NCBI RefSeq assembly: GCF_020329435.1
Contig: NZ_JAGKJK010000002.1
Coordinates: 310,001-374,000 of the forward strand
DNA: 64,000 bases
Direction: 5' to 3'
Source: Bradyrhizobium hereditatis
GTDB lineage: Bacteria; Pseudomonadota; Alphaproteobacteria; Rhizobiales; Xanthobacteraceae
Under the pieces are notes generated by a model. That model did not search any database, was not told the origin of the DNA, and worked only from the letters and a program-made list of their open reading frames with translations. This document shows, in pieces, positions 27,851-36,677 of this stretch (within the stretch, counting starts at the first letter, position 1; each line of letters starts with the position of its first letter). The position numbers were made by a program, and so were the translations under genes.

Positions 27851-28813
27851 ATGAGGGCCATTGTGGTCGCGCTCGCTTTCGCTGCGGGCATGATATCTAC
27901 ATCGCTGGCGCAGACGTGGCCCACTCATCCCATCCGCCTCGTCGTCAACTTCCCGCCGGGAGGGGCAGCCGACCTGCTGGCGCGCCTCATAGGTCAGTCT
28001 CTCAGCGAAGCCTTAGGCCAGCGGGTGGTGGTCGAAAACAAGGGCGGAGCGAACGGAAATCTCGGCGGAGAAATGGTGGCCCGATCCGCGCCAGATGGCT
28101 ACACCTTGCTTATGTCGTCAGGCTCGATGGTGGCGATCAATCCGCATCTGTATGCGAAAATGCCTTTCGACCCGGCAAAGGATCTCGTTCCCGTCGCTTC
28201 GGTCGCGCGCGTGCCCTTCTATCTCGTCGTCAGGACAGACAACCCGGCGCAGGATTTCAGGGCATTTGTCGCCGACCTCAAGGCCAACCCGGGAAAGCGC
28301 AATTTCGGATCGCCTGGCATCGGCAGCTCTCCCCATCTTGCGGCAGAACTGCTGAAGAAGATGACCGGCACGGATGCCGTGCATGTGCCCTATCGTGGCG
28401 CAGCACCTGCGCTCAACGACCTGCTTGCAGGGCAACTCGACTTTCTGTTCGACCCTGGCATTGCCATCGAGCACGTGAAGGCCGGCAAGCTGCGGGCCCT
28501 TGCGATCGGCAGCCCCCAGCGCTCGCCTCAGCTTCCCGACGTGCCGACGCTCGAGGAGCTCGGCCTCGCCGGCTTTGATGCGGACGCCACTTTTGGCGTT
28601 TATGCACCTGCCGGAACCCCAGCCGATATTATTGCGCGCTTGAATACGGAGATTAATCGGGCGCTCGCAGCTGCTGCGTTGAAGGAGCGCATCATGGCAG
28701 TCGGCAATGTGCCCGCGGCAATGTCCCCTAGTCAGTTCGGGGAAAGAGCCCGCGAGGACTCGAAACGGTTCGGCGCAATCATCCGCGAGCGCGGAATCAC
28801 GGCCGGCAACTAG
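27851..28813 (+). CDS. Bug-family (tripartite tricarboxylate transport) substrate-binding protein
   Basis: A 320-residue exported binding protein with a signal peptide (about residues 1-20, ending SLA-QT) and the Bug-family segments PIRLVVNFPPGGAADLLARL, NLGGEMVARSAPDGYTLLM and FGSPGIGSSPHLAAELL. It would capture a carboxylate-type ligand in the periplasm. No TctA/TctB-type membrane genes follow, as is common for orphan Bug proteins. Last gene of the nod-box-like operon. Confidence 0.88.
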   Translation: MRAIVVALAFAAGMISTSLAQTWPTHPIRLVVNFPPGGAADLLARLIGQSLSEALGQRVVVENKGGANGNLGGEMVARSAPDGYTLLMSSGSMVAINPHLYAKMPFDPAKDLVPVASVARVPFYLVVRTDNPAQDFRAFVADLKANPGKRNFGSPGIGSSPHLAAELLKKMTGTDAVHVPYRGAAPALNDLLAGQLDFLFDPGIAIEHVKAGKLRALAIGSPQRSPQLPDVPTLEELGLAGFDADATFGVYAPAGTPADIIARLNTEINRALAAAALKERIMAVGNVPAAMSPSQFGERAREDSKRFGAIIRERGITAGN

Positions 28814-29024
28814 CACCGCAGTTCAAATCCCGGAGGGCGAGAAAGATCGTCATATCTGCACCGCGCTCACGCAGCAGGCGAACTGATTGGTGGCAATCGT
28901 CTCGCGTATCTCGTTGTCCGATATTTTGGGACAGGAGAGACGCGTTCCGCTTCCCGCAGCAAAAGCGATCTGCGCTGCACGGAACGCATGATGAGACCGT
29001 CCGCTGCGATCAAAGCTTCCCCAG

Positions 29025-29384
29025 ATGAGCGCAATAGTCGAGCAAAACACTCACGATTATTCCCTGTGCACAGAATATGGATCGCCCGACGACGTCATCG
29101 TGACGAATGACACCCAGCAGGCACTCGACATCATCGCTCGCGTGCTTCTCGAGCCCAGCGATGTCGTTGCGGTGGAGGATCCGGGCTATCGGCCTCCCAG
29201 GTACTTGTTCAAGACGCTGGGCGCGCGCGTGATCGGTGTGCCGGTCGATAGCGAAGGTCTGGTCGTGCAGGCGCTGCCGGCCGGCGCAAAAGCCATCTAC
29301 GTGACGCCGTCGCGTCAGTATCCCCTCGGCGTGGCGCAGAGCGCGCTGGCGCAGTTCATCGATGAGGTCGACGGCCTGCTGTGA
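29025..29384 (+). pseudogene. Remnant of a MocR/PdxR-type regulator (aminotransferase part)
   Basis: 119 codons match the aminotransferase-like domain of MocR regulators (QQALDIIARVLLEPSDVVAV, EDPGY, VTPSRQYPLGVA). Directly after PLGVA the frame jumps to SALAQFIDE, which in intact relatives lies much later, so the part with the PLP Lys has been deleted in frame. The N-terminal GntR DNA-binding domain is absent. The product could not bind DNA or PLP normally. Confidence 0.8.
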
Positions 29385-29583
29385 AGTTGGCAGCTTGATG
29401 CAGAAGGGCGCCGCGGGTGCGGCTTCTTGCCCGGTCGCTCGCACGGCCTTACGACAGCGAATGCAAGAGACGAACCGGTTGGAGCCCGGCAAAGCACCAG
29501 GGGACGATACACCCCGATGCACGTCGGGCCGCTGGGGGCAGACGCAAGCCCGCCTCAGTGGGCCGCCTCTTTCATTTCGAAGA

Positions 29584-30063
29584 TCACCTGAGGCCGCCTA
29601 TCTGCGATAGGTGCCGACGAGTTCCGCCTGGCCCGAGCATGTTCTTCTCTGCCGCCTTCCAAATCTCGGCGACCGGCATGCTGGGTGAACGCGAGAACTC
29701 ATCAACGTCCAAAGCCGCGAGCTTGAAATGGTAGTGATGGGTCCCGTGGCCCTTTGGCGGGGCGGGCCCGCCGTAACCCAGCTCGCCGAAATCGTTCATA
29801 CCCTTGCCGAGGCGCTCGGTCTTCGGACCGTGGCCAATGCCTTCGGGTAGCAATGTTCGCTCGCCCATGATGTTGTAGAGACCCCAATGCCGAAACGTGC
29901 CGGACGGCGCATCGGGATCCTCGACAATGAGCGCAAAGCTTTTGGTTCCCGGGGGCGGGTCGGACCACTCCAGAGGCGGCGACAGATTTTCACCATCCGC
30001 GGTGTATTTCGTAGGAATCTGCTCCCCGTCACGAAACGCGGAACTTGTCAGGCTGAAGGCCAT
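29584..30063 (-). CDS. YbhB/YbcL (PEBP, Raf-kinase-inhibitor-like) protein with frameshifted C-terminus
   Basis: A 159-residue PEBP-family protein. The DPDAPSGTFRHW ligand-site motif (near residue 49) and the GTHHYHFKL segment (near 106) are intact. Relatives end LGQAELVGTYRR; here that ending is encoded one frame over (stop at 29598-29600). The G run at about 29633-29635 appears to have one base too many, so the last 17 residues are altered and the frame runs on to 29584. Either a mild frameshift mutation or a sequencing error. Function in bacteria is poorly known. Confidence 0.8.
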   Translation of the reverse strand: MAFSLTSSAFRDGEQIPTKYTADGENLSPPLEWSDPPPGTKSFALIVEDPDAPSGTFRHWGLYNIMGERTLLPEGIGHGPKTERLGKGMNDFGELGYGGPAPPKGHGTHHYHFKLAALDVDEFSRSPSMPVAEIWKAAEKNMLGPGGTRRHLSQIGGLR

Positions 30064-30404
30064 AAATGCCTCCCCTCTTCTACATAGCCGTCGGGCTCGT
30101 TGAAACCGAGGCGAACTCCTTCCGGAGCAACCCAGCCGCGCCCGTTGGTAGTTACGAAATAAGAAAAGAAAGGAAAAATGGTTGCTCGTTCCCGACTAGA
30201 ACAGAGCGGTGAAGCGCGAGACGTTTCCATTTCGTGTCCGATCTCCTTAGATCGAGTACTTGGGAAGCCGACCACGTACGGTCTCTCTCTGCTCTGAAGT
30301 CTTTCCATTCTGAAGTCCTCCCATCACAGACCCCAGGGCCCGCGCCCAATGCGTCCATCTCTGCCTCCTCTGCCAATCCGGAGGCTTCGCCGCAGAGGCA
30401 CCAG
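30064..30404. other. Non-coding region with hydrolase remnant (copy A)
   Basis: No intact gene. It holds the first copy of the duplicated remnant described separately. A short frame starting at ATG 30178 (MVARSRLEQSGEARDVSI) matches the remnant at 32053-32226 and then stops. The rest shows nothing I recognise. Confidence 0.45.
30133..30232 (+). repeat. Degenerate direct repeat, copy A
   Basis: About 100 bases matching 32021-32115. The first 19 bases (30133-30151) are identical to 32021-32039. The rest is diverged and includes GGTTGCTCG and ACAGAGCGG in both copies. The two copies flank an unknown gene and the APH/ATPase fragment. Confidence 0.7.
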
Positions 30405-31190
30405 CTATTGCCATTCGCCCTTGATCAGCGGACCGATCGGATGTTCGCGCGGCGACATCTTGAGTTGCCGGAAGATGTCGGCATTGCGGGCCGTCTCGTG
30501 TTCGGCCTCGATATCGACCGCATAGGCGCGCTCGGGATCGACGCGCGCGCCGATCAGGATGAACTCAGCGCCTTCGTAGTCGAGCAGGCGCGGATCTTCC
30601 GACGCAAAGCGCCGGCCGCGGAATTCCTGCTCGAGCGGTTTCGGGTAGCGCGCCTTTGACCGTTCCGACAGTCCCGCACCAGGCGGCGATCCCGCCTCGG
30701 GGTTCTTGATGGAAAGAATGTAGGCCGCTTGGCGCTCAATATTCAGCTCCTCCTGAACTTCGCCGGGCCGACGTGGCAGTTCAAGTTCATAGCTCAAGTG
30801 GAGATTGCGGCCGCGCTTGATCAGCGCATAGACCCCTTCCCCGGCGGGCCGGACCGCGGGCAGCTGGCGCTCACCGCGCGTCGCGGTCGCATAATGCCGC
30901 TCACGGAATTCGTTTTCGACGGCGGGGCCGGACTTGACCGCCTCGATGAACCCCCAGATGCGTTCATGATCGCCCGCCTCAGGCAACCGCTTGCGCCCAA
31001 GCACAGCTACACGAAGCCGGGACTGCCCTTCCGGCTTCAGCACCATGTAAAAGCGCTGGACGTCAGCTAGGCCTTCGGCCTTGTCTTCCTCGATGCGGGG
31101 TCGATAGGCAAAATAGATGTCGCCTTGTTCGACGATCTCCTCCGAAACCTTAGCCTGCGGGTCGCCGCGCCTCCGTCGCACAGAAACCAT
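30405..31190 (-). CDS. Conserved-looking protein of unknown function behind an EcfG-type promoter
   Basis: A 261-residue soluble, charged protein that I do not recognise. It has no signal peptide or membrane segment. Notable segments are DIYFAYRPRIEEDKAEGL near residue 23, FYMVLKPEG, and YALIKRGRNLHLSYELELP near 121. The ATG at 31190 is chosen because an EcfG-type promoter ends at 31231, which puts any upstream start outside the transcript. That promoter suggests induction in the general stress response. Confidence 0.65.
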   Translation of the reverse strand: MVSVRRRRGDPQAKVSEEIVEQGDIYFAYRPRIEEDKAEGLADVQRFYMVLKPEGQSRLRVAVLGRKRLPEAGDHERIWGFIEAVKSGPAVENEFRERHYATATRGERQLPAVRPAGEGVYALIKRGRNLHLSYELELPRRPGEVQEELNIERQAAYILSIKNPEAGSPPGAGLSERSKARYPKPLEQEFRGRRFASEDPRLLDYEGAEFILIGARVDPERAYAVDIEAEHETARNADIFRQLKMSPREHPIGPLIKGEWQ

Positions 31191-31230
31191 GTCACAGCCG
31201 ATCGTGCTCAATTCTCCTGCCCTGCAGTTC

Positions 31231-31255
31231 AACGGAATGCAAACGCGCGCGTTCC
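31231..31255 (-). promoter_or_regulatory. EcfG (general stress response) promoter
   Basis: On the minus strand, GGAAC (31255-31251) and CGTT (31234-31231) are separated by exactly 16 bases, a perfect match to the alphaproteobacterial EcfG consensus GGAAC-N16/17-CGTT. It lies 41 bases upstream of the ATG at 31190. Confidence 0.75.
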
Positions 31256-31469
31256 CAAGTTCCGCTGGGCCAGGGTGCGGCTGTGCAATTCCTCGGAAGG
31301 GGCCGGGTGAAGGAGCTTTAGGAACGACCAAGGCTTAGGCGGCGTTGCTGGTCCGATGACCCATTTGGCCCAGACCAAGCTGCATTCCTGCAACAGACCT
31401 TGAACGGAAAGGTGTGGATGCTGCCTGCATAGCTGAGGTTTGCGCGGCGTCCAGAGCCCAAACGGTTGG

Positions 31470-31841
31470 TCAGCTACGCGGGCTGCGGACCCGCTGAGGC
31501 CGCAACCGAAAATTCGCCATGGCAGAAGAACGGATCAGCGGCAGCACGTCGAGATATATATCCCGGGCGAGACGGCGATTGAGGCGCAGCTCAGCCCGGC
31601 ACGCTGCCTCACGCTTGGCGGCACTGGAAAAGTCAAGATATGGAAAGCGGACCGGCTTCTTCAGCTTGTAGACCTTATCGCCGACGAGAAACACCCATGA
31701 CATGTGTGTCTCCCGAGTTGCAACGGTCGCTGCACCCTCGGGATACCCATTCCGTCGGCTAAGAAAGTCCACCTTATCATGCAGCGGCAGATCGCGGAGT
31801 TCACTCTCGATTTGCTCTTGCGCTTCCATTGCTGTCGCCAT
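31470..31841 (-). pseudogene. N-terminal fragment of an aminoglycoside-phosphotransferase-like/ATP-binding protein
   Basis: About 123 residues match the start of the roughly 500-residue bifunctional APH-like/AAA protein family: THMSWVFLVGDKVYKLKKPV, FPYLDFSSAAKREAACRAEL and RLNRRLARDIYL. The frame then ends in unrelated residues at 31470. Neither the kinase active site nor the P-loop domain follows, so the gene is truncated. Confidence 0.75.
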
Positions 31842-32020
31842 GGCTGCAGGACGGCACACTCAAGACCGGCGGTCGCCGCATTGCATTGGTCGGCTGCATC
31901 CTGACAGCCTCCGTCCGCCCTACCCGAGCGACGCGAGGTGGTCGATACCATCCTGGTGGGTTCCGGCTCTCGCCCGGGCCTGTTGGAAGCGATGCGAGCG
32001 GCCTTCCCGGAAACCAAAGC

Positions 32021-32115
32021 CAGCCGCGCCCGTTGGTAGCCAGGAACAAGAAATGAGAGAGAAAATGGTTGCTCGACCGAGACAGAGCGGCGAGGTGCGG
32101 GACATTTCCATTCCG
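32021..32115 (+). repeat. Degenerate direct repeat, copy B
   Basis: Partner of 30133-30232 (see there). In this copy, a frame ending SRARW at the stop 32037-32039 is followed by the start of the hydrolase remnant, so the repeat spans a former gene junction. Confidence 0.7.
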
Positions 32116-32226
32116 CCCAGCGGGCTTGCCGGCACATTGCATATTCCCGAAGACGGCCGTCTTCGCCCGCGGAACCGGATCAAGTCGCTTCAGTCCGCGC
32201 AATACAGCCGTTGCCGTCGCCCTTAA
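32053..32226 (+). pseudogene. Collapsed alpha/beta (dienelactone-type) hydrolase remnant
   Basis: 57 residues starting MREKMVARPRQSGEVRDISI, then SGLAGTLHIPEDG, which resembles the first strand of dienelactone-hydrolase-like proteins. RPRNR follows at once, where relatives have a hydrophobic strand and FAHGSGSS before it. The core of the enzyme, including the nucleophile, is missing. Genes of this type commonly sit next to the phosphoribosyltransferase found downstream. Confidence 0.55.
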
Positions 32227-32367
32227 TCATCGCGTGCTTGCGACCTTGCTGCCATCTCTTTCCGGAACCGGCAGCCATGGAACAGGTGACAGACCACGCA
32301 GCACGATGGTTCGAGCACGACCTCACTCGTTCGTCCCCAAGAGCAGGCTCGAGAATGGAACAGCAAC

Positions 32368-33036
32368 ATGCCGTTCAAAGATAGAGTCGAAGCAGGTCGA
32401 AAACTGGCGGCAGCCCTAGCCACATACGAAAATCAGCGCCCGGCCATTCTGGCGCTCCCCAGAGGTGGTGTACCGGTAGCCGCAGAAGTCGCAGCCGCGC
32501 TGCATGCGCCGCTCGACCTTATCCTGGTCCGCAAGATCGGCGTCCCCTTTCAAACCGAGTTGGCGATGGGGGCCGTCGTCGATGGCCATACACCGATCGT
32601 GGTGCGCAATGATGATGTCATTCGGCTCGAAGGCGTCAGCGAGGCTGATTTCGAGGCCGAGTGCAGCAAGGAGATTGCCGAGATCGAGCAGCGGCGTCGG
32701 CGCTACCTGGGAGATCGTCAACGCCTGGAGATTTCCGGTCGGACCGCAATCGTCGTCGACGACGGGATAGCGACCGGCGCCAGCACTCGGGTCGCCCTGC
32801 AGGCGGTGCGACGACGAAATCCAAGCCGGCTCGTGCTGGCGATCCCCGTTGCGCCGACCGCGACCGTCCCACGAATGCGCGCGGAATGTGATGATTTCGT
32901 GTGCCTTGAGGAACATGCCCCGTTCGGGGCTATCGGTTATTTCTACCGCGATTTCGCGCAGGTCTCGGACCAGGAAGTGCTCGAGCTGTTGCAGAAATTT
33001 CCGGCTTCGTCCGATGCGCACCAACCCACCGGCTGA
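32368..33036 (+). CDS. Phosphoribosyltransferase-domain protein
   Basis: A 222-residue protein with the type I phosphoribosyltransferase PRPP motif VVDDGIATGAS near residue 129. ALPRGGVPVAAEVAAALHAP near 30 and LVRKIGVPFQTELAMGAV near 53 are typical of the stress-island phosphoribosyltransferases that often accompany dienelactone-hydrolase-like genes. Acceptor unknown. A remnant of such a hydrolase lies just upstream. Confidence 0.87.
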   Translation: MPFKDRVEAGRKLAAALATYENQRPAILALPRGGVPVAAEVAAALHAPLDLILVRKIGVPFQTELAMGAVVDGHTPIVVRNDDVIRLEGVSEADFEAECSKEIAEIEQRRRRYLGDRQRLEISGRTAIVVDDGIATGASTRVALQAVRRRNPSRLVLAIPVAPTATVPRMRAECDDFVCLEEHAPFGAIGYFYRDFAQVSDQEVLELLQKFPASSDAHQPTG

Positions 33037-33067
33037 CTGCGAGCCTACAAGCTCCGTCCGCTGCTAG

Positions 33068-33490
<423 letters not shown>

Positions 33491-33502
33491 AGACATGTCG
33501 GC

Positions 33503-34312
33503 TCAGTCAGCCCTCGTGAACACATGCGGCATGCCGGCGATGGAAGGAAAGCGCGGATCGGCCACGTTTTCGTGCGATCCCACCACCAGAAATCCATTGG
33601 GGACGAGCCGCGCAGCGAACACCCTTAGGATCCTCTGCTGCAGAGACGGTGCGAAATACGTAAAGGCGAGATAACGACAGAGAATCAGGTCGAACGGGCC
33701 TGGCGGCGCCTCGGAGCGCAGATCCTGTTTCAGGAATATCACGCCCTCACGATACTGCGCCTGGATGCAGAGCCGTGATCCTGTTTGCTCGAATGCGCGC
33801 GCAATCAGCTCAGGTCGCACCTCGCGCAGGCTGGAGCGGCTGTAGCATCCATCGCGAGCGCGCGCGAGTAGCGCATCGTCAATATCCGTTGCGACGATCG
33901 ACATTTTCGTTCTGGGATTTCCGCAATCCAATTCGATATCCCAGAGCATCCTGATCGAATAGGGCTCCTCGCCAGATGCGCAGCCGGCCGACCAGCAACG
34001 TGCGGCACGCCGTTCCGAACGAGCACGTTCGGCAACGGCCGGCAGTATGCTGGTCCGCAAGTGGTCGAAGACGCCACGATCCCGGAGAAAGCGCGATATC
34101 GTAATGTGGCAGAATTGGTCGAGGACCTGCCATTCTTGTGCGTCACCCTCCAGGCGTTCGCGATATGCGGCAAATCCACTGAGCCCGAGGGCGGCGATGC
34201 GTTGTCTCATCCTCTTGCAGACCTGACGCCGCACCTTGCGAAAGCCCGCCCAATTCAACTCGAGCTGCGGCAGGGCCCATTGCAGAAACGCCGTGCAATC
34301 AGCATCGCGCAT
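33503..34312 (-). CDS. CheR-type SAM-dependent methyltransferase, divergent
   Basis: About 269 residues. The CheR pattern is visible: ITISRFLRDRGVFDHL (from NxTxFFRD), the SAM-binding SAGCASGEEPYS near residue 115, ATDID, and a C-terminal ILCRYLAFTYF where typical CheR has CRNVLIYF. The changed N-terminal motif and the loss of Asn in CRN suggest a divergent substrate. No chemotaxis genes are nearby. The start is uncertain (34312 or 34375); neither has a clear ribosome site. Confidence 0.78.
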   Translation of the reverse strand: MRDADCTAFLQWALPQLELNWAGFRKVRRQVCKRMRQRIAALGLSGFAAYRERLEGDAQEWQVLDQFCHITISRFLRDRGVFDHLRTSILPAVAERARSERRAARCWSAGCASGEEPYSIRMLWDIELDCGNPRTKMSIVATDIDDALLARARDGCYSRSSLREVRPELIARAFEQTGSRLCIQAQYREGVIFLKQDLRSEAPPGPFDLILCRYLAFTYFAPSLQQRILRVFAARLVPNGFLVVGSHENVADPRFPSIAGMPHVFTRAD

Positions 34313-34699
34313 GGCCAGGGCTGACGTTCTCAAGACCTCGTGCCGCCCCCGCATAACGAACGTGGCGGCCATCAATGCGGATTAGCCGCGCTCTCGATCG
34401 AAATGGTCGCATAGTCGGTGTCCTTTTCAGCCGCCTGCTCGCGAGGGTCAACGTAACAGCGTAGAGACGGTTGCTACATGCCATCCGCACGGGTACCAGA
34501 GCGGCAAGGCGAGGCGTTTCGCGCTCCGAATCAAAAATATGGAAAACAACCCCATGCAAAGTAGCAGGTAGCCGCAGGCACAATGCCTTGAGCAGTTGAC
34601 ACGTCGGGCAAATCAGCGGCACCATTCCATCGTCGCGCAATCTGTTTTCGCAAAGACTGGACGCCGCGAATAACTGGCGCGAGTTGCTCCGAATCCCAG
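34313..34699. other. Intergenic region without a recognised gene
   Basis: A minus-strand frame with a CPTC pair (about 34299-34640) was examined, but I could not link it to any family or ribosome site. Nothing else structured was seen. Confidence 0.35.
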
Positions 34700-35851
34700 C
34701 TATCTTGGACTTGCCGCGGACGCATCGGGTTCATTCGGCTGCTGACCCAAGGTCACGCTTAATGAACTCTCTTTTCCTTGCCGAAGCACCGTGAGCTGGG
34801 TCGAAGAGCCCGGCGCCATCGCACCGACTTTCTTGGTTAGCTCGTTGGCGTTCTTGACTGACTCACCACCCACCGAGGTGATCACGTCTCCGCTTTTTAA
34901 TCCGGCTTTCGCAGCGGGACCATTGTCTTGAACCGTTGCCACGATTGCACCGCGGAGATTGCTCAGTCCGAGGCCGTCGGCAAGTTCAGGAGTGACCGAT
35001 TGAACCTTGGTCCCTATCCATCCGCGCGTGACCGCGCCCTTCTCTTTCAGTTGCGGTATCACTGCCTTGACGGTATCGGCGGGGATCGCAAAAGCAACGC
35101 CCACCGAACCTTGAGAGGGTGAAAAGATCATGCTGTTGACACCGATGACATCGCCACGGGTATTGAAGCTCGGGCCGCCAGCATCGCCGCTGTTGACTGC
35201 CGCATCGATCTGGATGAAGTCCTGCGCTGAACCGCCCTCGATGTCGCGCTCACGCGCAGAAATAATACCGGCCGTCACGGCGCCTCCGGCCGCGAGCGGA
35301 TTCCCGGCGGTAAGCACCCAATCACCCACGCGCGGCGGCCGGTCAGAGAGATTCACGTAGCTGAAGTCCGTTCGCCCGTCGACTTTGATCAGGGCGATAT
35401 CACTCCACGAGTCCCTTCCTATGACTCTTGCCGAATAGGCCTTGTTGTCGCTGGTTCGGATCTCGGCCGCGTCGTTGTCTTCCACGACGCGACTGCTGGT
35501 CACGGCGTAGCCGTCCGAAGAGATGAAGAAGCCTGATCCTGCACTGATCACTTCGAGGGTTTTCGGTGCCTTCCCTCGATCGGGCGCATCCGGACCCGCC
35601 CCTTTTGAACGCACCCCAATCACGGCCGGTTGAATTTTTTCGGCGAGGTCGGCGAAGACGCCAGGTCCACCACCAGCTTCAGGACCAGCAACCCGATCGA
35701 TCAATGCCGCCGGCCTGCTCACCAAAGAAGCCTGGCCTGGAGAATTTACCGTTGCCTGCGCGATGTTCGCGATCACCGGAATCGCGAAAGCGATCGTCCC
35801 GCCCATCATCGAGGCCCGGCGCCAATCGAAAACGAAATCTCCACGAGCCAT
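34700..35851 (-). CDS. HtrA/DegP-like protein with inactivated catalytic triad (pseudoprotease)
   Basis: A 383-residue protein with a hydrophobic N-terminal segment (about 14-33), a trypsin-like domain (about 70-260) and one PDZ domain (about 270-365). The HtrA fold is clear (GSGFFISSDGYAVTSS, SDIALIKV, GVAFAIPAD). The catalytic His position reads SSR (Arg121) instead of NNH, and the nucleophile motif GNSGG reads GDAGG, Ala224 replacing Ser. Asp151 remains. It should therefore not cut peptides; a chaperone or sensor role in the periplasm is possible. The gene is intact, so this is not simple decay. Confidence 0.87.
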   Translation of the reverse strand: MARGDFVFDWRRASMMGGTIAFAIPVIANIAQATVNSPGQASLVSRPAALIDRVAGPEAGGGPGVFADLAEKIQPAVIGVRSKGAGPDAPDRGKAPKTLEVISAGSGFFISSDGYAVTSSRVVEDNDAAEIRTSDNKAYSARVIGRDSWSDIALIKVDGRTDFSYVNLSDRPPRVGDWVLTAGNPLAAGGAVTAGIISARERDIEGGSAQDFIQIDAAVNSGDAGGPSFNTRGDVIGVNSMIFSPSQGSVGVAFAIPADTVKAVIPQLKEKGAVTRGWIGTKVQSVTPELADGLGLSNLRGAIVATVQDNGPAAKAGLKSGDVITSVGGESVKNANELTKKVGAMAPGSSTQLTVLRQGKESSLSVTLGQQPNEPDASAASPR

Positions 35852-36253
35852 GTGCGCTTCTGTAGCCTGTCATCGCATCACCGCGATTTTACGTCAGACG
35901 CTCGCCGTCAGTTCTGTGAGAACGCTCGACGCAACCGCAACTGTGGGCTCAACAATCTGCAGCGCTAGCAGTTCCTTTCCGAGCCAAGGTGGATAAGGAA
36001 GGGTCATCCAAATGCCGCAAAGCCACGCCGACTGACCGCCTCGTCACCGAAAACCCCGCATGGCCCCTAACGTGATCTTCCGTACGGCCGCAGTTCCACC
36101 AGGAAGCACAGGCTCGCCTCACCTCTATCCGTTCACCGCGGCGCCCGCTGAACTTGCGGCGAACCCCTGCAACTTTCTTTGAACGGTCGGCCCTTGTGTT
36201 AGGATGGATGTGCCACGACAACCGAATTGAACCGATTTCGGTGGAGGCAGGCT
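35852..36253. other. Intergenic region upstream of the HtrA-like gene
   Basis: About 400 bases with no recognised gene. It contains the weak EcfG-like promoter listed separately and the leader of the small gene at 36254. Confidence 0.4.
35951..35975 (-). promoter_or_regulatory. Possible EcfG-like promoter for the HtrA-like gene
   Basis: On the minus strand GGAAC (35975-35971) is followed after 16 bases by TGTT (35954-35951), one mismatch from the EcfG consensus GGAAC-N16-CGTT. It is 100 bases upstream of the start codon. Spacing is right; the mismatch lowers confidence. Confidence 0.3.
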
Positions 36254-36538
36254 GTGATCAAGGTCGAGCGAGCCAGCGAAGGCGATCCACTCGAATTCGA
36301 GGTCATCGTCCGTGCGGGAAACGGCGAGACGCGCCATCACGTCACGATGGGAAGAGATATTTGCGAACGGCTGACGATGGGCACGCACACGCCCGAGGGC
36401 TGCATCGAGGCAGCGTTCAAATTTCTGCTTGATCGCGAGCCCCAGCGATCGATCCTGCAGCGTTTCGACATCGCTGTGATCTCCCGTTATTTTCCCGAGT
36501 TCGAGCGCGAGCTGCCACGCTACTTCCCTCAATCCTGA
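36254..36538 (+). CDS. Small protein of unknown function
   Basis: A 94-residue acidic soluble protein that I do not recognise. It reads as a real gene: GTG at 36254 is preceded by GGAGG at a distance of 8, and codon use is like that of its neighbours. It has no signal peptide; a repeated mix of charged and hydrophobic residues suggests a compact alpha/beta fold. Confidence 0.6.
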   Translation: MIKVERASEGDPLEFEVIVRAGNGETRHHVTMGRDICERLTMGTHTPEGCIEAAFKFLLDREPQRSILQRFDIAVISRYFPEFERELPRYFPQS

Positions 36539-36677
36539 TTCGGCCGCCATATTCGGCAGGAAGAGCAATTGGCCATGCTGGTCCGCGAAAGCACGGGGAA
36601 ATCGAAGCAAGGCGTGGGAAATCGTAGGTCTGGTAGCGGGGGGATCGCTACGAACGGCTCCTCACGGCAACACGTGT

